Origin: CAYSAA01 sp964428905
Lineage (GTDB): Bacteria > Atribacterota > Phoenicimicrobiia > Phoenicimicrobiales > Stramentimicrobiaceae
Assembly (NCBI GenBank): GCA_964428905.1
Contig: CAYSAA010000212.1
Coordinates: 1-8,628 of the forward strand
Direction: 5' to 3'
DNA: 8,628 bases
Positions within the stretch are counted from its first letter, which is position 1. Each line of letters begins with the position of its first letter. Shown one piece after another: positions 1 through 6,078 of the stretch. The notes below the pieces were generated by a model that saw nothing but the letters and a program-made list of their open reading frames with translations, searched no databases and was not told where the DNA came from. Both the position numbers and the translations under genes were made by a program.

Positions 1-100
1 TAGAAAAACAATCAGCAATCCTTGCTTTCCAGCCTGGAATAGTTTTTTCTACAAAAAATTCTTCTTCTGTGGGAATACCAATCCTGATTTTCTTCTTGGA
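1..100 (-). other. Second open frame with protein-like sequence, runs off left edge
   Basis: Thirty-three codons stay open from just after a TGA at 103-101 to the window edge, in a different frame from the DUF3795-like gene that covers the same bases. The translation begins SKKKIRIGIPTEEE and reads like a normal protein N-terminus, with a basic start and a beta-strand-like IRIGIPT. No ATG, GTG or TTG lies in this frame before it. If one A were lost from the A-rich stretch near 93-99, the frame would join an in-frame ATG at 103. This could be the true continuation of the upstream gene after a frameshift, or the start of a neighbouring gene whose start codon is damaged. I do not recognise the family. 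Confidence 0.3.
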
Positions 101-353
101 TCATTAAATCCCTGATTCCGTATTTTTCAATGCAATTTAGATTATCAAGAATTTTCAACTGAGTACAGGGATATTTCTGGCATTTGCTGGAATAGTATCT
201 CCACTTATTCTGTTTCAATATTTCACAATTCTTTATAATAAATCTAATTCGATAATCACTCTTATTACTATCAACACTGTTATATCCGGGGCATCTTTTC
301 TTTTCTCTAGGATAAGCAAGACACAAATTACAATTCATACCACATGGAGCCAT
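12..353 (-). CDS. DUF3795-like small cysteine-rich protein, C-terminus abnormal
   Basis: A 113-residue protein opening with MAPCGMNCNLCLAY, the N-terminal signature of DUF3795 proteins, which are small and presumed metal-binding, with no firmly known reaction. Visible cysteines are C4, C8, C11, C21, C43, C58 and C63. The usual CPGC pair is CPGY here, so one expected cysteine (position 24) is missing. The KCQKYPCTQLKILD stretch (57-70) matches the second conserved block. In family members the C-terminus normally runs into a W-x-C-P-x-C-type ending. Here it becomes arginine-rich and unlike the family after about residue 86, while another frame becomes protein-like at the same place. A frameshift or recent decay is therefore possible. 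The ATG at 353 is chosen because it begins the conserved block, although there is no good Shine-Dalgarno. The family call is fairly sure; the function is unknown. Confidence 0.7.
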   Translation of the reverse strand: MAPCGMNCNLCLAYPREKKRCPGYNSVDSNKSDYRIRFIIKNCEILKQNKWRYYSSKCQKYPCTQLKILDNLNCIEKYGIRDLMIQEENQDWYSHRRRIFCRKNYSRLESKDC

Positions 354-395
354 CAGTTTAATTGGATAGTCTTCTTCATAAATATATATTGCCTT

Positions 396-572
396 TTAGA
401 TTCTTGCAAATAGAATCATGTACTGATGCCTATATTTCTTCTCGCATTTCGGACAATAGGCATAATGAATATAATATTCATCCTTTTTGGGTACTCTCTT
501 TTTTTTCTTGTTCAAAATCATGTTCATATTTTTTGTGAATTTGAGAATAGCATTATTAATTAAATTGACCAT
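396..572 (-). CDS. Possible small CPKC zinc-knuckle protein or gene remnant (58 aa)
   Basis: An ORF of 58 codons from ATG at 572, with a lysine-rich middle (residues 22-30) followed by YAYCPKCEKKYRH (38-50). One CPKC knuckle with a nearby histidine resembles half of a zinc ribbon. The frame is open further upstream, back to a TAG at about 677-675, but has no normal start codon there and no clear Shine-Dalgarno before the chosen ATG. The stop at 398-396 is followed, in the same frame, by 14 sense codons and then the ATG of the DUF3795-like gene, so the two reading frames are continuous apart from one TAA. It may be a remnant of an older, longer gene. The opposite strand also has an ORF of similar length but with low-complexity hydrophobic content. 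Confidence that this is expressed is low. Confidence 0.3.
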   Translation of the reverse strand: MVNLINNAILKFTKNMNMILNKKKKRVPKKDEYYIHYAYCPKCEKKYRHQYMILFARI

Positions 573-738
573 CTCTTGGTATCTATCTTTTAAAGAAAAA
601 ATTATCCTTTTACCAGATATAATAATAAATAATAGATTATTAAAGCTGCCAAAGAACCGTCCCCTGACAAGTTTCTAGGAAAAGTAAAACTTATATTTTA
701 AGATCTGACCCTCCATCTGCTATTGCCTATGGAACAAA
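573..738. other. Intergenic segment with REP-like short motif
   Basis: AT-rich sequence downstream of the glycosidase gene. It contains AAAGAACCGTCCCCTGAC at about 651-668 and GATCTGACCCT at about 702-712. From memory, motifs of this sort recur between genes in many bacterial genomes, often near REP-type elements or IS200/Y1 transposases, but no transposase is present here. No strong terminator hairpin can be seen after the glycosidase stop codon. Confidence 0.3.
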
Positions 739-1710
739 CTAAGCAAGTTTTAACGCTCCTCCGGGCAAATAATTCACTCGTCTCGGATGGTCAAGACACC
801 CGGCAAAATCACCCAATCCTTTTTTTCTTGTCTTCCATGATAGGCTGGTCAGTTCCCCCTGGAAAGTTTTAAATATACGGGTACCATAACTATTTGTTTC
901 ACTTCCCAGCAACACTTCATGTTTAGGAATAGGTGAAAATATACCCGACAAGTTTTTTGAATGATAGTAATGAGCACCTGTCTGGGGTTGCCTTGGTTTT
1001 ATTTCTTCCAGGTGTTTCTTGGAATACCATAGATTATCGACAGAAAAAATAAGATAACAATCATCATCATGGATATGAACATCAGGAACCTCCATTTGCA
1101 TAAAATTCCCGGATCTGGTTGCCGGACCGATGACTTCCCAGCAAAGAAGATCTTTTGATTTAGCCCGAGCGATACAACCTCTCCCTTGGGATTCACCATA
1201 GTTCACCTTGGCACAGATAAAGGCATAATACATTCCTTCCCGGGCATGATAGATGACATAGGGGTCCCGCCAGTGCTCTAACCCGTCTTCAGAAATCTGG
1301 CAAGTTTCATACCATTGTGGATTTGCGGTTATAATCGGATTACCTTTATACTTTTCCCAGTGATGAAGGTCTTCGGAAATAGCCAAACCAATGCGCTGGA
1401 TTCTACCTTTCTCCTGGCTGGAACGAGAAGTATAGAACATATAAAACAAGTCATTCTTTTTAATGATTGATCCGGTCCAGAGCGATGTATCATCCCACTC
1501 ACCTTTAGGTCCCTTTTCAAGAACCGTCCCCATTTCACTCCATTGATATAAATCAGCTGAAATAGCATGCCCAATCGAAGCAAATTTGTGTCGTTCATCC
1601 GGAGTCGGCAGGTTTCGATTAGCTTGTAAATAAAACAAGTGATATTCTTTATTTGAAGTGGCTATCCAAAAATCCCAGAGATATTTTTTTGAAGGTGAAT
1701 AATACATCAT
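739..1710 (-). CDS. GH32-like glycoside hydrolase (beta-fructosidase-like five-bladed propeller)
   Basis: A 323-residue cytoplasmic protein (no signal peptide) resembling glycosidases of clan GH-J. Three acidic positions match the GH32/GH68 catalytic set. D13 in WDFW takes the place of the nucleophile in the classical WMNDPNG motif. D149 lies in WRDP, the RDP transition-state stabiliser motif. E207 in EVPD corresponds to the acid/base of the ECPD motif. LWTGS (77-81) fits the FSGS-like position. Repeated blade-like strands such as YHLFYLQ and LFYMFYTS support a propeller. It lacks the C-terminal beta-sandwich of true invertases and is shorter than those enzymes. As last gene of a sugar ABC cluster, 49 bases after the MalG-type permease, it probably cuts the imported glycan. 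The substrate is unknown; fructosides are only one option. The start is supported by AGGAAGG five bases before the first of two ATGs. Confidence 0.8.
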   Translation of the reverse strand: MMYYSPSKKYLWDFWIATSNKEYHLFYLQANRNLPTPDERHKFASIGHAISADLYQWSEMGTVLEKGPKGEWDDTSLWTGSIIKKNDLFYMFYTSRSSQEKGRIQRIGLAISEDLHHWEKYKGNPIITANPQWYETCQISEDGLEHWRDPYVIYHAREGMYYAFICAKVNYGESQGRGCIARAKSKDLLCWEVIGPATRSGNFMQMEVPDVHIHDDDCYLIFSVDNLWYSKKHLEEIKPRQPQTGAHYYHSKNLSGIFSPIPKHEVLLGSETNSYGTRIFKTFQGELTSLSWKTRKKGLGDFAGCLDHPRRVNYLPGGALKLA

Positions 1711-1759
1711 TAATACCTTCCTTTCTTATCAAGATAACATTGTTTTATTGCTAGAATTC

Positions 1760-2650
1760 TTATCCTTTAATGCCGCTGGATGCTACCGACCGCATAAACC
1801 ATTTTTGGAATAATAAAAATATAATCAGTGAGGGTATGGTAATCATTGAGGCAAAGGCAAAGATATCTCCCCAGACTTTGGGATCCTGACTAAAAAATTG
1901 CTGGATTGCTACCGGTAATGGACGGTATTCATAACCCCTGGTAACCATTAACGGCCAGAGAAAATCACCCCAGCGAACAAGATATTGCAAAATCGCAACG
2001 GTAGCAAAAACCGGTTTCGATAAAGGAATAATAATTTTCCAGTAAACTTGAAAAGGACTAGCTCCGTCTATTTTCGCTGCTTCGTCCAGGCTTAGAGGTA
2101 AGCCAATAAAAAATTGATAAAAGAGAAAAATCGAAAAAGCATCAGCGATAAAAGGGATAATTTGAACCTGGTAACTATCTAACCAGCCGATGCGATTTAC
2201 CATTAACAAGAGTGGAATCACAACAGATTCTGTGGGAATAATGATTAATGCAATCACCAGAGACAAGATTAACTGTCTTCCCTTAAATCTTAGACGAGCA
2301 AGTGAATAAGCCAGCATACTGTTAACCAACAAACCGCCTATAACCGTAGAGCTAACAATAAAAACAGAATTAAACATAAAACGGCCAAATGGCATTTGAT
2401 CAAATACATCAAGATAGTTTTTAATTCCAATCTTGCCATAAGGAATAAATGCTTTGATGTTACTCATATCTCGAATGATTTGGGTCTCGTTGTTTTTGAT
2501 GGAATTAACAAACATAAAGATAATAGGAAATAAAAAGAAAAATGCTACAAGGATAAGTACAAGGTATCGACCAGAAAGATTTAATAGTTTTTTAAAACGG
2601 TAGTTTAAACTATACGGAGTTTGATTTTCTGCTGTTATTGCTGCATTCAT
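1760..2650 (-). CDS. Carbohydrate ABC transporter permease, MalG type
   Basis: A 296-residue inner-membrane permease of the binding-protein-dependent sugar ABC family (CUT1/MalG-like). Six hydrophobic segments are visible, at about 29-50, 92-114, 127-149, 163-183, 208-226 and 265-282. The cytoplasmic EAA loop that docks the ATPase is clear at 188-213 (LDEAAKIDGASPFQVYW and on). The length is usual for MalG-type subunits. The start codon lies one base after the stop of the preceding permease, so the two are probably translationally coupled and form the heterodimeric channel. A GGGCGGTG stretch inside the end of the upstream gene may serve as ribosome binding site. It passes substrate from the binding protein to the cytoplasm. 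The family is certain; the sugar is not. Confidence 0.95.
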   Translation of the reverse strand: MNAAITAENQTPYSLNYRFKKLLNLSGRYLVLILVAFFFLFPIIFMFVNSIKNNETQIIRDMSNIKAFIPYGKIGIKNYLDVFDQMPFGRFMFNSVFIVSSTVIGGLLVNSMLAYSLARLRFKGRQLILSLVIALIIIPTESVVIPLLLMVNRIGWLDSYQVQIIPFIADAFSIFLFYQFFIGLPLSLDEAAKIDGASPFQVYWKIIIPLSKPVFATVAILQYLVRWGDFLWPLMVTRGYEYRPLPVAIQQFFSQDPKVWGDIFAFASMITIPSLIIFLLFQKWFMRSVASSGIKG

Positions 2651-2651
2651 A

Positions 2652-3587
2652 TTATTTCACCGCCCTTTCTTCTTTTAAATAAACCCTCTGGATTAATGAA
2701 ATACATAGGACAATCATAAAAAACAAAACAGCAATGGTGGAGGCATACCCAACCCGAAGAGTTTGAAACCCCTGTTCATAAAGATAGACAATCGCGGTAC
2801 GAGTGGCACCCTGAGGTCCACCTCTGGTCATTACCCAGACTTGGGTAAATAATTTAAAAGCCAAAATTGTAGTGGATATAACGACAAATATCGTGGTATT
2901 ACGAAGTTGGGGAATGGTAATATAGAAGAATTGTTGCCATAAATTAGCGCCATCAACATGGCTGGCTTCATAAAGGTCTTCCGGTATGCTTTGCAATCCG
3001 GCCAGATAAATAATCATCTGAAAACCCACACCTTGCCAGATAGAAAGAATTATGATAGCCGGCATAGCCAAACTGGTATCATTGAGCCAACGGTAAGGAC
3101 CTAATTTCCCAAAACTAATCACTTGCAAGACCTGATTAATAAATCCTTCGCCCGGATTATATAAAAAATACCAGATGATTGCCACCACTACCATCGTGGT
3201 CACAACAGGACTAAAATAAATGGTGCGGAATAAATTAATAAAACGTAATTTTTGATTGACTAATATCGCTAGAAGTAAAGCAAAAGACGTTTGCAGGGGA
3301 ACTACGACTGCCGCAAAGTAGAAGTTATTTTTTAGAGCCTGCAGGAAGTCGAAATCATTAAGCAATCGAAGATAATTTCTCAATCCGATAAATTGGGTTG
3401 GCAGATTGGGATTTGTAATGAGTCGTTGATTCGTAAAGGAAATTCCGAAAGCAACAATAAAAGGAATGAGTAAAAAAACAGCTAAGAGCAAAATGGCAGG
3501 AAAAGCAAATCCCCAGGCAATACGAATTTCTCTTTTTTCCATCTCATTTATACTAATTGGATTTTTATCTTGCTTGTCTTGGGACAT
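2652..3587 (-). CDS. Carbohydrate ABC transporter permease, MalF/UgpA type
   Basis: A 311-residue membrane permease, partner of the MalG-type protein that follows it. It has an N-terminal cytoplasmic tail of about 22 residues and then six hydrophobic segments (about 24-50, 88-111, 126-143, 173-195, 230-249 and 280-299). The EAA loop lies at 205-230 (LYEASHVDGANLWQQF and on) and the MTRGGP motif typical of this subunit at 253-258. It lacks the extra N-terminal helices and large P2 loop of enterobacterial MalF, so it is of the shorter CUT1 form. The ATG at 3587 is preceded by GAGGGGG about 11 bases upstream. A strong stem-loop separates it from the binding-protein gene, which usually lowers permease expression relative to the binding protein. 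Confidence 0.95.
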   Translation of the reverse strand: MSQDKQDKNPISINEMEKREIRIAWGFAFPAILLLAVFLLIPFIVAFGISFTNQRLITNPNLPTQFIGLRNYLRLLNDFDFLQALKNNFYFAAVVVPLQTSFALLLAILVNQKLRFINLFRTIYFSPVVTTMVVVAIIWYFLYNPGEGFINQVLQVISFGKLGPYRWLNDTSLAMPAIIILSIWQGVGFQMIIYLAGLQSIPEDLYEASHVDGANLWQQFFYITIPQLRNTTIFVVISTTILAFKLFTQVWVMTRGGPQGATRTAIVYLYEQGFQTLRVGYASTIAVLFFMIVLCISLIQRVYLKEERAVK

Positions 3588-3604
3588 TAAGTATCTACCC
3601 CCTC

Positions 3605-3621
3605 AAAATGCCCGGCATTTT
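3605..3621 (-). promoter_or_regulatory. Small hairpin just upstream of the MalF-type gene's ribosome binding site
   Basis: AAAATGC and GCATTTT form a perfect 7-bp inverted repeat around CCG. In the transcript it sits directly before the GAGGGGG ribosome binding site. It is AT-rich and probably weak; any effect on translation is inference. Confidence 0.3.
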
Positions 3622-3631
3622 AAAATAAGGT

Positions 3632-3660
3632 ATGCCTATGCCTGTTAAAGGCATAGGCAT
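3632..3660 (-). promoter_or_regulatory. Intercistronic stem-loop between binding-protein and permease genes
   Basis: ATGCCTATGCC (3632-3642) and GGCATAGGCAT (3650-3660) form a perfect 11-bp stem with a 7-base loop. It lies 30 bases after the stop of the solute-binding protein gene and 44 bases before the permease start. On the minus strand the stem is followed by ACCTTATTTT, a weak U tract, so it may be a leaky terminator or a barrier that protects the upstream mRNA from 3' exonucleases. A stem-loop of this kind in the same place is well known from malE-malF and explains an excess of binding protein over membrane subunits. Confidence 0.75.
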
Positions 3661-3690
3661 TTGATAAAAAACGAACTTCAATTCTATTAT

Positions 3691-4983
3691 TTACTGAGTA
3701 ACAGGGTATCCTTGATTGTCTTCGATATCCTGATCAATTTTTTGGACTGCTTTATCGAGTTCGGACTGAACATCTGCACCGTTAATAATGTTCTGTACGG
3801 CTTGGGCAAAAGCATTGGTAATAGTTGGATAAGCTGGTGTCATTGGTCTGGCAACACCAACATCGCTTTGTAGTTGTTCTACTAAAATTCTTAAGGGCCC
3901 ATCTTCACTGTAAAGTTCAGATTGTTCGAAGGCTGAGATGCGAGCAGGGACTGCTCCATTGGCATTGCTCATTCTTAATATCTGGTCCGGCTGCATCAGG
4001 AATTCTAAAAATTTCCAGGCAGCATCAGGATGTTGAGATTGAGAAGTAATACCCCAGCACCAGGATCCGGTTCCGGTAACAGCTCTATCCCCTAATTGCG
4101 GTACAGGTAGCAGGATTAAATCATCACCAAGCCCATCGTGATGGGGTTGCCACATCCAGTGACCTACCCATGATAGAGCCGCAATTTTACGCCCATAAAA
4201 ATCATCATCTCCGGCTGGCTGTGGGTTGGCATATCCTTTTTCAAACAGAGTTTGGAACCAACGTAGAGCCTCAACAGCATATTTACTGTTCAATACGCCA
4301 TCGGCAGACTGATAATCACTCCGGTCAATTAAATCAGCGCCCCATGACTGAATAATAGGAGAAAATCCATAAGTATACCATTCACCTTGCCCGTAATTAA
4401 GCTTAAAGTCTATAGCATACTCCACTTCCTCTAAAGCCTGCAATTTTTCGAGAGCTTCATCAAATTCACTAAAAGTCCAGGCATCCTCAATTCCTTCTGG
4501 AATACGAACCCCTGCCTTTTCTAAATAAGCTTTATTACCCCAGATAGAGAGACCTGAATCAAAGGTTCCTAAAGCGTAAAATTTGCCGGCGTAAGTACCT
4601 TGGTCAATAATGGAAGGTAAAAGGTCAGCCTTAAACTCCTCGGTAAAATAGTCATCCATGGGGATAATATGACCAGCCCAGGCATAATTGTAAAGATTGG
4701 GTCCGTCAAAATCCAACAAATCCGGCAGGTCACCAGCTAATGAAGCAGCACTTACTTGTTCGTTATAAGATCCCTCGGGTAACCGAACGGGTTCTACTAC
4801 CACTTCATTCTGCATAGCATTGAATTCTTCTACTTGGGCATCTAAAACTTCCCGCTCCTCCCCCTTGCCGGAATGAAACCAGACTTCAATTGTTACTGGG
4901 TCAGCTGCCGAGGCTACTAACATAAAAATAGCGAAAAATGATAGGATTAACATAACCAAAATTAAACCTGAAAATTTCTTCAT
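3691..4983 (-). CDS. Extracellular solute-binding protein of a sugar ABC transporter (family 1)
   Basis: A 430-residue periplasmic sugar-binding protein of the MalE/UgpB-like group. Residues 1-26 form a signal peptide: basic MKK, a hydrophobic core, then VASA before ADP, which fits signal peptidase I cleavage. There is no lipobox cysteine, so it is a soluble periplasmic protein rather than a lipoprotein, which suggests an outer membrane. The mature part starts with the usual VTIEVWFHSG strand. It contains DLPDLLDFDG (85-94) and GKFYALGTFDSG (133-144), both usual for the family, and the late hinge-region block HPDAAWKFLEFLM (318-330). Many tryptophans (W203, W213, W272, W276, W278, W308, W310) could stack against sugar rings. 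The start has a strong AAAGGAGAG about seven bases upstream. It delivers substrate to the two permeases encoded next; ligand unknown. Confidence 0.95.
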   Translation of the reverse strand: MKKFSGLILVMLILSFFAIFMLVASAADPVTIEVWFHSGKGEEREVLDAQVEEFNAMQNEVVVEPVRLPEGSYNEQVSAASLAGDLPDLLDFDGPNLYNYAWAGHIIPMDDYFTEEFKADLLPSIIDQGTYAGKFYALGTFDSGLSIWGNKAYLEKAGVRIPEGIEDAWTFSEFDEALEKLQALEEVEYAIDFKLNYGQGEWYTYGFSPIIQSWGADLIDRSDYQSADGVLNSKYAVEALRWFQTLFEKGYANPQPAGDDDFYGRKIAALSWVGHWMWQPHHDGLGDDLILLPVPQLGDRAVTGTGSWCWGITSQSQHPDAAWKFLEFLMQPDQILRMSNANGAVPARISAFEQSELYSEDGPLRILVEQLQSDVGVARPMTPAYPTITNAFAQAVQNIINGADVQSELDKAVQKIDQDIEDNQGYPVTQ

Positions 4984-5094
4984 TTTTTAACTCTCCTTTG
5001 AACTAATTTATTTTAAAAACTTAAAACTTCTTTTTTTAGTTTGTCTATCACCTCCTCTTATGACTTATCTGATTATCTTGAACGAGCAAACGTT
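4984..5094 (-). promoter_or_regulatory. Leader between truncated ROK gene and binding-protein gene
   Basis: This 111-base leader precedes the binding-protein gene. Next to the start is the functional AAAGGAGAG (4999-4991). Further up, a near-ideal Shine-Dalgarno, AGAGGAGGTGAT, lies at about 5058-5047 with no ATG, GTG or TTG at a proper distance after it. An imperfect operator-like pair, GAACG and CGTTC spaced by six bases, lies at 5080-5095 and touches the stop of the ROK gene. I see no convincing -10/-35 pair here, so transcription may read through from the ROK promoter. Confidence 0.35.
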
Positions 5095-5550
5095 CTAAGA
5101 AAGATTGTTTAATTCTGCACTTATGTATTTTTTTAAATCAGGATATCCTTCCAAAAATTGGTTAATTGACTTTAAAAAATAATCAATAAATAGTTCACCA
5201 ATTAGATTGTTGCTAGGATATACCTTTTGTTTGTTAATTTCTGCTATTAAATTTATATCAGCAATTTCAATAGAATCATTAGAAATTGCAATTCCAATAA
5301 TAAAATTACTTTTTGGAGAAAACCTAATTAGAATAGGTTTTCTACCGCCACTGGATTTTCCTATGCCGTCTTCATTTACCAATCCATGTTTAAGGTATTC
5401 TTCGAATGCAATAGATACTGTTGTGGGACTTAAGCCATTTCTTCTAGCTATTTTACTACGAGAAATAGGGTCATAGTGCCCTATTGTCTTAAGAAAAATA
5501 TTTCTATTCAAATCCTGAATTAATGTTTGATTTCCAGTTCTGTTCATCAT
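5095..5550 (-). CDS. ROK-family transcriptional regulator, truncated to its N-terminal part
   Basis: The first 151 residues match the N-terminus of ROK (NagC/XylR-type) sugar repressors. GNQTLIQDLNRNIFL (6-20) leads into a winged helix-turn-helix (about 26-56, with SRSKIARRNGLSPTTVS). The wing GKSSGGRKP (64-72) follows, and then the first strands of the sugar-kinase-like fold (GIAISNDSIEIADINL, 86-101). Full regulators of this family are near 380-400 residues; this one stops at TAG 5097-5095. The missing part includes the sugar-binding site and the zinc-binding cysteine cluster, and the 111 bases before the next gene cannot hold it in any frame. It may be a decayed gene, or a DNA-binding remnant that represses without sensing sugar. 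Codon use looks more AT-rich than in the next gene. The start ATG pair at 5550 lacks a clear ribosome binding site. Confidence 0.8.
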   Translation of the reverse strand: MMNRTGNQTLIQDLNRNIFLKTIGHYDPISRSKIARRNGLSPTTVSIAFEEYLKHGLVNEDGIGKSSGGRKPILIRFSPKSNFIIGIAISNDSIEIADINLIAEINKQKVYPSNNLIGELFIDYFLKSINQFLEGYPDLKKYISAELNNLS

Positions 5551-5562
5551 AGATTCACTATT

Positions 5563-5591
5563 ACTATCTCGTTTATAACTTACTTTTTCAA
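5563..5591 (-). promoter_or_regulatory. Candidate promoter of the ROK gene
   Basis: On the minus strand, TTGAAA (5591-5586), a 17-base spacer and GATAGT (5568-5563) form a plausible sigma-70-type promoter (5/6 and 4/6 matches). The -35 box lies inside one arm of the 33-bp palindrome, so a bound repressor would cover it. Transcription would start only about six bases before the ATG pair, which would explain the lack of a Shine-Dalgarno. AT-rich sequence gives chance matches, so this is tentative. Confidence 0.4.
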
Positions 5592-5608
5592 TTTGAAAAA
5601 GTAAGTTA
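5576..5608. promoter_or_regulatory. Perfect 33-bp palindrome, likely ROK operator
   Basis: Two perfect 16-bp arms (5576-5591 and 5593-5608) meet at a single central base; the core is ACTTTTTCAATTTGAAAAAGT. It lies 25 bases upstream of the ROK start and overlaps its candidate -35 box. The one-base centre makes it a poor RNA hairpin but a good binding site for a dimeric protein. ROK repressors such as NagC, Mlc and XylR bind long AT-rich palindromes, so the neighbouring regulator is the natural candidate. Confidence 0.65.
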
Positions 5609-5689
5609 ATTTTAATACACCCTACTTATATAAAATTATTAATGGTTTGCTTGCGCTAACGTTTGTTGTTTGCATGTAGGGAAAAATTG

Positions 5690-5724
5690 TATGTGGTATG
5701 TGGTATATAGTATGGTGTATCGAG
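5690..5724. repeat. Degenerate heptanucleotide tandem repeat, about five units
   Basis: Five consecutive 7-base units: TATGTGG twice in a row (5690, 5697), then TATATAG (5704), TATGGTG (5711) and TATCGAG (5718). Every unit begins TAT and ends in G with no phase slip. Confidence 0.75.
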
Positions 5725-5921
5725 TTGAATATTGCATAAAGCAAATTTAAAAAAACTTATTTTGTCTATGAATTTGGCATTTGTATCTCCCTATTATTGC
5801 AATATTCTAGTAATTCATCATTCCAGAAGTTTATCTAAAAAAAACTGAAAACTTAACATTATTGTTATTGTTAACATTTTGCCATCTGTTTGTGACTACT
5901 GTAGGTCAAGAATGATTTTAA

Positions 5922-5948
5922 TTTTTTTGATATTTTTGATTTTTTTGT
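5922..5948. repeat. Three imperfect 9-bp tandem units, T-rich
   Basis: TTTTTTTGA, TATTTTTGA and TTTTTTTGT follow each other without a gap. The composition is so simple that chance or slippage is enough to explain it. Confidence 0.5.
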
Positions 5949-5979
5949 GGATTAGGTAGAATGAAATAATAAATTCTTT

Positions 5980-6003
5980 ATATTACTTTGAATATTACTT
6001 TGA
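5980..6003. repeat. Perfect 12-bp tandem duplication
   Basis: ATATTACTTTGA occurs twice head to tail (5980-5991 and 5992-6003) with no mismatch, probably a recent slippage product. Confidence 0.8.
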
Positions 6004-6078
6004 CTTTTTTATTTTTAATTTTAACAGATTAGAAATAGAAATGCAAATGAATTGGTCATACGTATTGCGTCATATTAT

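Noticed and set aside
1..100. NifX/NifB-type iron-molybdenum cofactor protein for the left-edge frame
   Set aside because: IRIGIPT recalls that fold's first strand, but 33 residues are too few and no further motif supports the call.
487..678. Plus-strand 63-codon ORF
   Set aside because: Low-complexity Phe/Ile/Leu-rich product in AT-rich DNA, ending within the REP-like motif; the minus strand has a more protein-like frame here.
999..1598. Minus-strand ORFs of 66 and 89 codons inside the glycosidase gene
   Set aside because: They are out-of-frame shadows of the GH32-like coding sequence, which has clear family motifs throughout.
5576..5608. Reading the 33-bp palindrome as a terminator
   Set aside because: The one-base centre gives no proper loop, the stem is nearly all A/T, and it lies directly upstream of a gene start rather than after a gene.
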